DNA from: Cyrtodaria siliqua
Taxonomy: Eukaryota; Mollusca; Bivalvia; Adapedonta; Hiatellidae
Length of the DNA stretch: 64,000 bases
Direction: 5' to 3'
NCBI GenBank assembly: GCA_037043455.1
Contig: JAWPHD010005068.1
Coordinates: 107,691 to 171,690, forward strand
Each line of letters starts with the position of its first letter. Position 1 is the stretch's first letter. Both the position numbers and the translations under genes were made by a program. The notes beneath the pieces are model-generated. The model was given only the letters and a program-made list of their open reading frames with translations. It ran no database searches and was not told the origin of the DNA. Shown here piece by piece: positions 1 through 12,969 of the stretch.

Positions 1-470
1 CACACTTGCAGTTCATAGGTCAAAAACAGGTATGCAATTTCGTGTCCGGACCGAAACGTCACAACCCCTGAAGGGATTTTTAAATAACTTGGCACAAGTG
101 ATCACCATAACAAGACGATGTGTCGCGTGCAATACCCAGGTCGTCAAGGTCACACTTGGAGGTCAAAAGTCAAATCATGTCCGGTCAATAACTCTGGCAT
201 TCATGGACATATTTTCAAATAACTTGGCACAAGTGCTCACCACAACAAGAAGATATGTCGCGCACACAAAATCAAGGTCTGTGGCCCCAAGGTTGAGGTC
301 AAAGGTCAAATTGTGTCCGGTCAATAACTTTTGCATGCCTGGACGGATTTTCAAATAACTTGGCACAAGTGCTCACCACAACCAAATGACATGTCGCACT
401 CAAAATCAAGGTCCGTGGCTCCAAGGTCAAGGTCATACTTCAGGGGCATTTGTCACTTACAGTGATATTT
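1..470. repeat. Tandem array of a ~135 bp core repeat, family A (left copy)
   Basis: The phrase 'aataacttggcacaagtg' recurs near 84, 217 and 353, about 135 bp apart, each time followed by 'caccacaac' and a GTCGC word. The same family lies in the opposite orientation at 39960-41440. No coding sense is seen: the open frame across it simply follows the repeat. Such 130-190 bp core arrays are typical of bivalve pearl/HINE-type elements (family assignment is inference). Confidence 0.8.
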
Positions 471-687
471 CTTGTTTCTTTATGTACTTGCAAATCCTAG
501 ATCTGATATTCATGGCCTTATGTCAACACTAGGGGTGCTTAGTATTACCGATATACCAGTATATTGTGATACAAACAACTAAAAATAATATGAATTGCGA
601 TACTCTTTCAGCATACTGATACAATCGTTAAATTCCATAGCTGTCTGGTAAAGATGGGCAAATCTACAAATTGCACATGTATAAGCC
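471..687. other. Unassigned AT-rich spacer with a possible transposon end
   Basis: There is no gene here. The stretch near 530-575 ('aggggtgcttagtattacc' followed by alternating AT steps) resembles the terminus of a cut-and-paste element, but no matching opposite end was found. Confidence 0.4.
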
Positions 688-2382
688 CAGTGTTCTCCCC
701 AGGAAATCCGGATAGCCGCGTATTTTGAAATTATAACCGGGCACCGTGATATTTACTTATAATAAGTTCGCAGTATGTTTTTTTCAAATTATATTTAGAT
801 ATTTAACATTATGCAATTGATAAGTAAACATAGCACATTTTGTAGTAGCATACTACAGATGGATTTAGCATGTTTTATACACATTTTGCAAATCATGGGG
901 GGGGGGGGGGTCTTTAATGCAACACATTGCAACCATAAAGTATTACACCACTGAATAATATCTAGCCAATCAGGTTCTAACCAATCAAATCAACACCTCA
1001 TTAATTTACATATTTTACATGATTGACTAGATCCACGTGTTTTGTTCTTCATCAGTTCATTCATAATTTCGAGGTGTCCGAATCTGGATTTCACAAAAAA
1101 ATGCAAACATTTTACACAAAACACTGGTTTATTAATCAGTTTCCATGAGGTTTTCTGTGTATTTCATTGCCAAATTATGTTTTTAATGTATATGGCAGTT
1201 CATCTTTTCAAAATAAATTAAAAACGACGTAAAGATAAGCGAATGTCCTGGGTTTTCGCAGTTCCGGAAATACGAAAAACCGGCAGGTTCTGAACTTGTT
1301 ACTGATATAAAGGCCTACCTTTACATCTTAAACAATCAAATGAAAGCCTCTGTATGATTTCTGCTGTCATAAGGTTCAGCTAGTTGAATTAAGCAAACAT
1401 GTGATGTAGTCTGTAGAAACTTTCCAGATATTGGGGGTTCGAAAAATAATTTTTATTAACATTGTTTGGTTTTATTCATTTCATTCCTTAGTGTACCAGA
1501 TATAAACCAAATCTCTTATTTTCACATTTAAAATACATTTATACATAAAACTCTAGAAGAAATATGGCTTGGTCCATTAGAGCCAAATGGCTCCATATTG
1601 GCTCCAACTTTTTTCATTTGGCGCAAGTGTTGGCACAAAAAAAAAATTGGCCAGAGGAGGGCCTGAATTTGTATTAATGATGATAACGCTTTAAGTCTTT
1701 ACCATACCGGTGTCGTAGTAAAAAAAAAACTCATGTGATCATCAAGTCCATTATCGGTAACCGTAAAGACGAAAAAATTGTGTATTTTTTAAGAACTTTT
1801 GGATTTTTGAAGAAGGTAAGGTTTCTTAAAACAGGTGGGGGCGCTACTAATAGGGGAAATACGGTATGTCAAGCGTAGTCCGTTCAAACCACTTTAAATT
1901 CTCAAATTCACATTGTCATTCAGTGATTTAGGAACCATTCTAATGGCGCACTTCAATTTTTTATTTCTGCAGAGTTACTAGATAATTATGCATGCCTTTG
2001 ACTTGGTATTTGTTGGAGCAGGTTTGTCATTCAGTTATTGCATATCAGTTTCATTTGATGCTTTTTAGTTTTTTACCAAAACTCAATTTGACATGTTTCG
2101 GATGACGACTTTGATGTACAAAGACTTGAGTATTTATTTGCCATCATCCTTCTCATGACATGGAAGATCTTGCGGATCAGCCAAATAAAATATTGATTGG
2201 GGAAAACAGTTTCCCTTGTTTCCAAAACATGGAGATGGCATGATTTTAAAGTACATGCTAAATCAAACATGCATTGCATGTTGCCATGCACATATTATTA
2301 GCGAGTAACTATTGCACAAAAAGGTGTGCCCTGCTATAATCTCAAAATAACCCAGCTATCCTGAAATCCTGGGGAGAACAGT
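688..2382. mobile_element. 1.7 kb DNA-transposon-like element with long imperfect inverted repeats
   Basis: The left end begins 'cagtgttctccccaggaaat' at 688. The right end, read in reverse complement from 2382, begins 'actgttctccccagga'. Similarity continues inwards for about 60 bp on each side (689-750 against 2318-2380), including 'ggatagc', 'tattttga' and 'gggcac'. The CAGTGTTCTCCCC-type end resembles hAT termini, but no clear 8 bp target duplication is visible and no transposase frame survives, so it is probably a decayed or non-autonomous copy. It contains a poly-G run near 897-910. Confidence 0.6.
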
Positions 2383-2984
2383 CAAAAGAAAATTAGGATT
2401 TTTGTTTGCTAGCCCGAATTATTAATCATTTTAACTAGTACAATTTTCATAAGCCCAACTATATAAAATTTCTAGATTTTTACTAGCCCAAATTAATATT
2501 TACTAGTTTTTCGCCTTTGGACTAGTGCTAATTTCGACCTCTGGAACACTAGGTCGTCGCAGCTAAAAATAGTTCTGTAATAGATTTTAAAAAAATACAA
2601 TTTCGTGGTGACTATTCTAAAACTAATTGATAGATTTTCATGAAACTTCACAGGAATGTTGGTTTTGCTTTATTGTTGAAGACTGGAGGACAAGCATCTG
2701 CATGATATTACTTAACTACATGACTGTACAGGGTTCGACACAAACTTTTATAAGTAGGAAGCCTGCAGGACCTCTTGTGTTCCTGTGTTTCTAACAGATA
2801 TGTGGTCCTTCTCATGTACAGCTATACCTACCGAAACATTACAATAAACATTTCTGAGAATTATCGACATTTTTGACCTGTAACACAAAGTCAATCATGC
2901 GAACGCTTGACAGTCCTGTATGTATAATCCTACTACATGAGATGAATATACATCATGTATATTTTTAATGTCCATAATTTTTAA
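2383..2984. other. Mosaic of short repeat fragments, no gene
   Basis: 2400-2540 carries several 'tagcccgaatta'-type words that recur near 13918-14030, so it is a dispersed repeat fragment. 2560-2670 ('cagctaaaaatag', 'ttttcatgaaacttcacag') is a fragment of the core-repeat family that forms 25300-27830. Nothing coding is seen. Confidence 0.55.
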
Positions 2985-4257
2985 GTTGGGGTTCCGGGTG
3001 TCTGACCATAGTAGCGGTTTCAAACTGTCTCGTGGTAGTGACATGCCCAGTTAGTACACTAGCCACGGGTTTTTTTCTTATCCCCAGCGTTTTTTTCCGT
3101 TTGCTACTGTTTTGTTGCATATTCTATAGTTTTGTCGTGAACTGTGTATTAACCAGTCAACACAATTGCTGTATATAGTTAACCAGTTCCTATATAGAGT
3201 ATATATAGTATACAGTAGTACAGTTTATATATACGTTAATTTGTATAAACGTATCTTGTGTAATATTTGATAATATTATGAGGTAATACACACGCCTACT
3301 GTGGCGCTGTTTCTTTTAAAAATAAAAAAAACAGCAAAATACCTAGAGATATTTAGGAGACGTGTGTATTATGTATCTTGTATGATTTCACTCGGGAAAA
3401 CAATAACCCCAATTTTAAAACTACTATAGACATCGTATCCCCTCAGAACGGGATATCAGTTTGCATGTCAGTACATACACGACCTTACAGTGTAAACACG
3501 ATCGTACACGCTACACAGATAAGTAGTAATACACGATATAATGAAATACATGCTAAAGGGTATATCTCACTGTTAAAGGTACTATATAAACTTGCCAGAC
3601 TACGGAACATACCGTAATAACTGCCGAGAATACGGGATATCCCTATATACCAGTACCACAGCGAGTGCCAACTGTGAACTAGACGGTCCGATATATTTTG
3701 AAATATTCAAAATAAGGGATTCTCCTACACAACATACTAAGACAATAAATATTGTCATTGATAATACAAATAATTTAGGATTTCATTGCAACTGAAGAAG
3801 ACCTTTTTAGGTCGAAAGCGCTATTGCAAATCGGGATATTGTCTTCCCGAGTGAAATCATACAAGACACATAATACACACGTCTCTTAAATATCTCTAGG
3901 TATTTTGCTTGTTTTTTTTATTTTTAAAAGAAACAGCACTACAGAAGGCGTGTGCATTACCTCATAATATTATCAAATATTTCGTTTATACGAATTAACG
4001 TATATATAAACCCACTACTGTATATTATATATATTCTATATAGGAACTGGTTAATTATATATAGAAAATGGGTAGACTGATCAATACACAGTTTACGACC
4101 AAAATATATAATATGCAACAAAACAGTAGCAAACGGGAAAAAAACGCTGGGGATGTGAAAAAAACCCGTGGCTAGTGTACTAACTGGGCATGTCACTACC
4201 ACGAGACAGTTTGAAACCGCTACTATGGTCAGACACCCGGAACCCCAATTTAAAACT
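2985..4257. repeat. Large inverted repeat heading the 3.2 kb array
   Basis: The stretch 2985-3400 is the imperfect reverse complement of about 3843-4260. For example, 'ttccgggtgtctgaccatag' near 2993 pairs with 'ctatggtcagacacccggaa' near 4225, and 'gtatgatttcactcggga' at the inner edge pairs with 'cccgagtgaaatcatac'. The loop is about 440 bp. The second and third units lack this left arm: at the same place they have 'gctagctgaggatttggaga'. The arm therefore sits only at the array boundary, as in inverted-end arrangements known from Penelope-like elements. Confidence 0.85.
3786..3829 (+). ncRNA. Hammerhead-ribozyme-like motif, copy 1
   Basis: In order the sequence gives: TTGCAA (3786-3791); CTGAAGA, matching the hammerhead core CUGANGA (3792-3798); one extra A; stem GACC/GGTC closed by TTTTTA; GAAA (3814-3817); GCGC; TA; and TTGCAA again (3824-3829). 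The two TTGCAA words can pair as stem I, and TA fits the UH cleavage site. Stem III has no loop of its own, but AGCGCT (3817-3822) is self-complementary, so it could form between two copies, as in dimeric hammerheads. The extra A after the core (an A-C at position 10.1/11.1) departs from the consensus and could abolish activity. Confidence 0.4.
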
Positions 4258-6124
4258 TGTACTATCAGCGACTCAGATTATCGCGAGGCCGGGGACTCCT
4301 TTACCTGTCATCCATGTGGACCGACGGGGGTTGTGGAGCTTCAAACTGTTAACTCGTATGACCATACAAACACAACAAGTAATATTCGACACATATATGT
4401 ATTGGAGAAATGACGGTTATACATATATATACATCAATCACATCAACTAAACATGCAATCAACAACACTTCTAAACCGAATGTTAACTATCACGAAAACG
4501 TACGAAAAAACAGTCGCATTATGCATGTAAATGAAGGAAATATAAACAAGGGGCATAACTACAGTAAAACAACAATGAATACACATAGTTATAAAGTATA
4601 TATTGGAGACATAACAACTGCAGGACAATAACAAGATGTAGCTCTATATATGTTAATAGGTATACATAGGTATAAATAGGTATATATATTCCTCTGTATA
4701 AAACAACAATGATTACACAGGTGCAAAAATTATATGGTGCAGACATATCAACTACGGGGTTATAATAATTATAGATGTTCACGATATAACGACATATACG
4801 GAATAAAACACATAAATGAACTCACGCACATTTACACCATGACTGTAAATATAAGCATACATGTGTGTATAATCCCAAATATAAATAAAAATAGAATGAG
4901 CTAAGCCATAAGACATGTTAAATAATTACGAAGTCATATGCTATCCTCATTAGGTATATTTCATTACATAGACATGTTCAATAAGTATGCATGTTGTAAA
5001 AACGGATATTTTAATGCATACGAGCGATCATTGATTTAGCGATAAGTCAATATGAAAATCGTCATTATAGACGTAATCCACTTATCTCATAAACAGACAT
5101 TCAAGAGTAAAGGTACGGTTAAAAAGCTGCAGTTAACATACTCGATATCAAACACATAAAAGTAAATTAGGTTGGTTAAAATGCGGAGCTCGGAAAATAA
5201 TAATATCTGGAATAGTAAGGTCATAGACGCATTATTCCGGCTCATGAGAAAAACAAGACAATGGACAAGATACGAAATAGTCATATATTAAATATAACAT
5301 AGAAGAGACGATAGTATAATATAAGACACAATGAAAATCTTATATACTATGTAAATTATACAGGTGTTGATTCTTTACCTATGACGGCTCCATAATACAA
5401 GTGCAAAGTTACCCGTAATGTTTAGATTTTAAATGCATAGAATGAACTAAAACGTAAGACATATTGAATAATTACGAAGTCATATGCGGTCCTCAGTTTG
5501 CATATGTGATTACACAGAATGAAATAACAATTCAGACATGCTCAATAAGTATGCATGTTGTAAAAATGGATATGTAAATACATACATAGACATAATAAAA
5601 AGATAAGAAATAGTCAAATATAATATAAAATACTAAATATAACATGGAAGTGACTATGGCATAATGTAAGACACAACGAAAATCTTATATACTATGTAAA
5701 TTATTAAGATGTTGATTCTTTACTTTGTGTTGAACAAATAAGTACCTACGACTGGACAATGTTTTTTCTAATTCTAATCCTCTAACCGCGAATATTTTGG
5801 ATCAAACATATCCTAATGACGTTTGAATGGTCATGAGAATTTCGCACCTTCGGCGTTTGCGCTCGCTCGTAGACATCAAAGGAGACCCAATTGGACACAC
5901 GTCCAGCTAACAAGAAAAGAGATTAATTCGGTTACGTTCGCTCGTGGACATCAAAAAAGACTCAATTGGACACACATTTAGCTAATTAATACAGAATGCA
6001 GCACAATATTTCATAGACGGGGAGATTTTACCAAGCTAGCAGTCGCTGTCTATACATCGACTGAGGTACACGTACATTTTCAGCTCTGAAAATACTGTAT
6101 AACTCGATCTTTATTTGTTCTCTT

Positions 6125-6535
6125 TGGTTAAATTAAAGGCTTTATAAGACGAACTAGACGGTATCAACCCGATCTGATCTTATATCTGGACTAAACCAGA
6201 CTCTTAACGGCATTTAGCCGAAGAGTGCCTTTGAGTGTATTCTTTTATACATACACTCATAAACATATAACTGTAAGACAATACAGACGGTATCAACCCG
6301 ATCTGGTCTTACCCCTATATACTCTCTATTCTCTTTGATCAAAATTGAAGGCTGAATAAGACAAACTAGACGGTACCAACCCGATCTGATCTTATTTCTG
6401 GACTCAACCAGACTCTTAACGGCATCACGCCGTAGAGTGCCTTTGAGTGTATTCTCCAATACATACACTCATAAACATTAACTGTAAGACAATATAGACG
6501 GTATCAACCCGGTCTAGCCTTACCCATATATACTT
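6125..6535. repeat. ~200 bp internal duplication inside the 3.2 kb unit
   Basis: 'gacggtatcaacccgatct' followed by 'ggact..accagactcttaacggcat' and 'gagtgcctttgagtgtattct' occurs twice, offset by about 200-210 bp. The same pair recurs in unit 2 at about 9350-9760. The third unit ends before this segment. Confidence 0.75.
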
Positions 6536-7017
6536 AAAGTATACTCATCTATACAAAAAGTGGAGACACCAAAAAAAATAGACAATATATAAGACACATA
6601 TAGATTGCCTTACTTTACTAACGTAAATCGCTAGCTGAGGATTTGGAGATCCGTACTATAGACATCGTATCCCCTCAGAACGGGATATCAGTTTGCATGT
6701 CAGTACATACACGACCTTACAGTGTAAACACGATCGTACACGCTACACAGATAAGTAGTAATACACGATATAATGAAATACATGCTAAAGGGTATATCTC
6801 ACTGTTAAAGGTACTATATAAACTTGCCAGACTACGGAACATACCGTAATAACTGCCGAGAATACGGGATATCCCTATATACCAGTACCACAGCGAGTGC
6901 CAACTGTGAACTAGACGGTCCGATATATTTTGAAATATTCAAAATAAGGGATTCTCCTACACAACATACTAAGACAATAAATATTGTCATTGATAATACA
7001 AATAATTTAGGATTTCA

Positions 7018-7061
7018 TTGCAACTGAAGAAGACCTTTTTAGGTCGAAAGCGCTATTGCAA
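7018..7061 (+). ncRNA. Hammerhead-ribozyme-like motif, copy 2
   Basis: Same 44-nt arrangement as at 3786, with no change in either TTGCAA arm, the CTGAAGA core, the GACC/GGTC stem or GAAAGCGCTA. It lies 3232 bp from copy 1, inside the second tandem unit. Full conservation carries limited weight because the whole units are nearly identical. Confidence 0.4.
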
Positions 7062-10000
7062 ATCGGGATATTGTCTTCGAGTGAAATCATACAAGACACA
7101 TAATACACACGTCTCTTAAATATCTCTAGGTATTTTGCTTGTTTTTTTTATTTTTAAAAGAAACAGCACTACAGAAGGCGTGTGCATTACCTCACAATAT
7201 TATCAAATATTACGTTTATACGAATTAACGTATATATAAACCCACTACTGTATATTATATATATTCTATATAGGAACTGGTTAATTATATATAGAAAATG
7301 GGTAGACTGATCAATACACAGTTTACGACCAAAATATATAATATGCAACAAAACAGTAGCAAACGGGAAAAAAACGCTGGGGATGTGAAAAAAACCCGTG
7401 GCTAGTGTACTAACTGGGCATGTCACTACCACGAGACAGTTTGAAACCGCTACTATGGTCAGACACCCGGAACCCCAATTTAAAACTTGTACTATCAGCG
7501 ACTCAGATTATCGCGAGGCCGGGGACTCCTTTACCTGTCATCCATGTGGACCGACGGGGGTTGTGGAGCTTCAAACTGTTAACTCGTATGACCATACAAA
7601 CACAACAAGTAATATTCGACACATATATGTATTGGAGAAATGACGGTTATACATATATATACATCAATCACATGAACTAAACATGCAATCAACAACACTT
7701 CTAAACCGAATGTTAACTATCACGAAAACGTACGAAAAAACAGTCGCATTATGCATGTAAATGAAGGAAATATAAACAAGGGGCATAACTACAGTAAAAC
7801 AACAATGAATACACATAGTTATAAAGTATATGTTGGAGACATAACAACTGCAGGACAATAACAAGATGTAGCTATATATATGTTAATAGGTATACATAGG
7901 TATTAGGTATATATATTCCTCTGTATAAAACAACAATGATTACACAGGTGCAAAAATTATATGGTGCAGACATATCAACTACGGGGTTATAATAATTATA
8001 GATGTTCACGATATAACGACATATACGGAATAAAACACATAAATGAACTCACGCACATTTACACCATGACTGTAAATATAAGCATACATGTGTGTATAAT
8101 CCCAAATATAAATAAAAATAGAATGAGCTAAAACATAAGACATGTTAAATAATTACGAAGTCATATGCTATCCTCATTAGGTATATTTCATTACATAGAC
8201 ATGTTCAATAAGTATGCATGTTGTAAAAACGGATATTTTAATGCATACGAGCGATCATTGATTTAGCGATAAGTCAATATGAAAATCGTCATTATAGACG
8301 TAATCCACTTATCTCATAAACAGACATTCAAGAGTAAAGGTACGGTTAAAAAGCTGCAGTTAACATACTCGATATCAAACACATAAAATAAATTAGGTTG
8401 GTTAAAATGCGGAGCTCGGAAAATAATAATATCTGGAATAGTAAGGTCATAGACGCATTATTCCGGCTCATGAGAAAAACAAGACAATGGACAAGATACG
8501 AAATAGTCATATATTAAATATAACATAGAAGAGACGATAGTATAATATAAGACACAATGAAAATCTTATATACTATGTAAATTATTCAGGTGTTGATTCT
8601 TTACCTATGACGGCTCCATAATACAAGTGCAAAGTTACCCGTAATGTTTAGATTTTAAACGCATAGAATGAACTAAAACGTAAGACATATTGAATAATTA
8701 CGAAGTCATATGCGGTCCTCAGTTTGCATATGTGATTACACAGAATGAAATAACAATTCAGACATGCTCAATAAGTATGCATGTTGTAAAAATGGATTTG
8801 TAAATACATACATAGACATAATAAAAAGATAAGAAATAGTCAAATATAATATAAAATACTAAATATAACATGGAAGTGACTATGGCATAATGTAAGACAC
8901 AACGAAAATCTTATATACTATGTAAATTATTAAGATGTTGATTCTTTACTTTGTGTTGAACAAATAAGTACCTACGACTGGACAATGTTTTTTCTAATTC
9001 TAATCCTCTAACCGCGAATATTTTGAATCAAACATATCCTAATGACGTTTGAATGGTCATGAGAATTTCGCACCTTCGGCGTTTGCGCTCGCTCGTAGAC
9101 ATCAAAGGAGACCCAATTGGACACACGTCCAGCTAACAAGAAAAGAGATTAATTCGGTTACGTTCGCTCGTGGACATCAAAAAAGACTCAATTGGACACA
9201 CATTTAGCTAATTAATACAGAATGCAGCACAATATTTCATAGACGGGGAGATTTTACCAAGCTAGCAGTCGCTGTCTATACATCGACTGAGGTACACGTA
9301 CATTTTCAGCTCTGAAAATACTGTATAACTCGATCTTTATTTGTTCTCTTTGGTTAAATTAAAGGCTTTATAAGACGAACTAGACGGTATCAACCCGATC
9401 TGATCTTATATCTGGACTAAACCAGACTCTTAACGGCATTAAGCCGAAGAGTGCCTTTGAGTGTATTCTTCTATACATACACTCATAAACATATAACTGT
9501 AAGACAATACAGACGGTATCAACCCGATCTGGTCTTACCCCTATATACTCTCTATTCTCTTTGGTCAAAATTGAAGGCTGAATAAGACAAACTAGACGGT
9601 ACCAACCCGATCTGATCTTATTTCTGGACTCAACCAGACTCTTAACGGCATCACGCCGTAGAGTGCCTTTGAGTGTATTCTCCAATACATACACTCATAA
9701 ACATTAACTGTAAGACAATATAGACGGTATCAACCCGGTCTAGCCTTACCCATATATACTTAAAGTATACTCATCTATACAAAAAGTGGAGACACCAAAA
9801 AAAATAGACAATATATAAGACACATATAGATTGCCTTACTTTACTAACGTAAATCGCTAGCTGAGGATTTGGAGATCCGTACTATAGACATCGTATCCCC
9901 TCAGAACGGGATATCAGTTTGCATGTCAGTACATACACGACCTTACAGTGTAAACACGATCGTACACGCTACACAGATAAGTAGTAATACACGATATAAT

Positions 10001-10243
10001 GAAATACATGCTAAAGGGTATATCTCACTGTTAAAGGTACTATATAAACTTGCCAGACTACGGAACATACCGTAATAACTGCCGAGAATACGGGATATCC
10101 CTATATACCAGTACCACAGCGAGTGCCAACTGTGAACTAGACGGTCCGATATATTTTGAAATATTCAAAATAAGGGATTCTCCTACACAACATACTAAGA
10201 CAATAAATATTGTCATTGATAATACAAATAATTTAGGATTTCA

Positions 10244-10287
10244 TTGCAACTGAAGAAGACCTTTTTAGGTCGAAAGCGCTATTGCAA
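10244..10287 (+). ncRNA. Hammerhead-ribozyme-like motif, copy 3
   Basis: Third identical copy, 3226 bp after the second. Three copies in direct tandem mean that a read-through transcript would carry several motifs and could in principle cut itself into 3.2 kb pieces by pairing of the AGCGCT words (inference). Confidence 0.4.
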
Positions 10288-12577
10288 ATCGGGATATTGT
10301 CTTCCCGAGTGAAATCATACAAGACACATAATACACACGTCTCTTAAATATCTCTAGGTATTTTGCTTGTTTTTTTTATTTTTAAAAGAAACAGCACTAC
10401 AGAAGGCGTGTGCATTACCTCACAATATTATCAAATATTACGTTTATACGAATTAACGTATATATAAACCCACTACTGTATATTATATATATTCTATATA
10501 GGAACTGGTTAATTATATATAGAAAATGGGTAGACTGATCAATACACAGTTTACGACCAAAATATATAATATGCAACAAAACAGTAGCAAACGGGAAAAA
10601 AACGCTGGGGATGTGAAAAAAACCCGTGGCTAGTGTACTAACTGGGCATGTCACTACCACGAGACAGTTTGAAACCGCTACTATGGTCAGACACCCGGAA
10701 CCCCAATTTAAAACTTGTACTATCAGCGACTCAGATTATCGCGAGGCCGGGGACTCCTTTACCTGTCATCCATGTGGACCGACGGGGGTTGTGGAGCTTC
10801 AAACTTTTAACTCGTATGACCATACAAACACAACAAGTAATATTCGACACATATATGTATTGGAGAAATGACGGTTATACATATATATACATCAATCACA
10901 TGAACTAAACATGCAATCAACAACACTTCTAAACCGAATGTTAACTATCACGAAAACATACGAAAACACAGTGGCATTATGCATGTAAATGAAGGAAATA
11001 TAAACAAGGGGCATAACTACAGTAAAACAACAATGAATACACATAGTTATAAAGTATATGTTGGAGCAGCCCTGGTTGGAGACATAACAACTGCAGGACA
11101 ATAACAAGATGTAGCTCTATATATGTTAATAGGTATACATAGGTATAAATAGGTATATATATTCCTCTGTATAAAACAACAATGATTACACAGGTGCAAA
11201 AATTATATGGTGCAGACATATCAACTACGGGGTTATAATAATTATAGATGTTCACGATATAACGACATATACGGAATAAAACACATAAATGAACTCACGC
11301 ACATTTACACCATGACTGTAAATATAAGCATACATGTGTGTATAATCCCAAATATAAATAAAAATAGAATGAGCTAAAACATAAGACATGTTAAATAATT
11401 ACGAAGTCATATGCTATCCTCATTAGGTATATTTCATTACATAGACATGTTCAATAAGTATGCATGTTGTAAAAACGGATATTTTAATGCATACGAGCGA
11501 TCATTGATTTAGCGATAAGTCAATATGAAAATCGTCATTATAGACGTAATCCACTTATCTCATAAACAGACATTCAAGAGTAAAGGTACGGTTAAAAAGC
11601 TGCAGTTAACATACTCGATATCAAACACATAAAAGTAAATTAGGTTGGTTAAAATGCGGAGCTCGGAAAATAATAATATCTGGAATAGTAAGGTCATAGA
11701 CGCATTATTCCGGCTCATGAGAAAAACAAGACAATGGACAAGATACGAAATAGTCATATATTAAATATAACATAGAAGAGACGATAGTATAATATAAGAC
11801 ACAATGAAAATCTTATATACTATGTAAATTATTCAGGTGTTGATTCTTTACCTATGACGGCTCCATAATACAAGTGCAAAGTTACCCGTAATGTTTAGAT
11901 TTTAAATGCATAGAATGAACTAAAACGTAAGACATATTGAATAATTACGAAGTCATATGCGGTCCTCAGTTTGCATATGTGATTACACAGAATGAAATAA
12001 CAATTCAGACATGCTCAATAAGTATGCATGTTGTAAAAATGGATATGTAAATACATACATAGACATAATAAAAAGATAAGAAATAGTCAAATATAATATA
12101 AAATACTAAATATAACATGGAAGTGACTATGGCATAATGTAAGACACAACGAAAATCTTATATACTATGTAAATTATTAAGATGTTGATTCTTTACTTTG
12201 TGTTGAACAAATAAGTATCTTCGACTGGACAATGTTTTTTCTAATTCTAATCCTCTAACCGCGAATATTTTGGATCAAACATATCCTAATGACGTTTGAA
12301 TGGTCATGAGAATTTCGCACCTTCGGCGTTTGCGCTCGCTCGTAGACATCAAAGGAGACCCAATTGGACACACGTCCAGCTAACAAGAAAAGAGATTAAT
12401 TCGGTTACGTTCGCTCGTGGACATCAAAAAAGACTCAATTGGACACACATTTAGCTAATTAATACAGAATGCAGCACAATATTTCATAGACGAGGAGATT
12501 TTACCAAGCTAGCAGTCGCTGTCTATACATCGACTGAGGTACACGTACATTTTCAGCTCTGAAAATACTGTATAACT

Positions 12578-12969
12578 TTTTTTTTTTTTTTAAGTGGCGC
12601 TTGACGTTTTTTACGTGGCGGCGCTTGTTTGCATGGCGGTATGTGCCGATAGCGTAGCGGCCCGCCAACGTATAAGTGCTCTTGGAGAACCCTGCTACCG
12701 AAAAGTTAAGACATATTTTTTGTTAAAGCGCAATAACATGCTTGGTTAGTGACCCACTGATTAAAATGCAGCGACCCAGATGTATTTTTTTAAAAAAAAT
12801 CCTTATTTTAAGATGACGCCGCAAATCACTGTCATAAACCGTACCGGGTCCCACAAATTCATTGGTGAACGCTTTTGTATGTTCAAAATCCTGACAGGCA
12901 CAGAAAGTAGTGCACTGTGTTGCTATGTAAACAATATGTCCCCTAGACACACGTGTTGATGTATAAGTT
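12578..12969. other. Right flank of the 3.2 kb array, no gene
   Basis: A T tract (12577-12591) abuts the truncated third unit and is followed by GC-richer sequence with 'cgtggcggcgcttg' words. It may be older host DNA or another repeat. No coding support is seen on either strand. Confidence 0.4.

Larger units (their letters stand above)
2985..12577. repeat. Three tandem copies of a ~3.23 kb unit
   Basis: The landmark 'actatagacatcgtatcccc' occurs at 3423, 6655 and 9881, giving periods of 3232 and 3226 bp. Copies differ at only scattered positions. Examples are loss of 'ccc' near 7076 in copy 2, and a 15 bp insertion near 11068 in copy 3 that duplicates 'gttggag'. The third copy stops at 12577, where a T tract begins. 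Small open frames (67-86 codons) recur in every unit but show no domain and no start context, so I treat the array as non-coding. A Penelope-type retroelement or a non-autonomous derivative is possible because of the ribozyme-like motif and the inverted arm, but no reverse transcriptase or GIY-YIG domain is present. Confidence 0.92.

Noticed and set aside
3378..11757. Small frames (60-100 codons) repeated in each 3.2 kb unit
   Set aside because: Near-identity of the units explains their recurrence; no domain and overlapping opposite-strand frames of similar length.
2985..12577. Complete Penelope-like retrotransposon
   Set aside because: No reverse transcriptase or GIY-YIG endonuclease frame in any of the three units.
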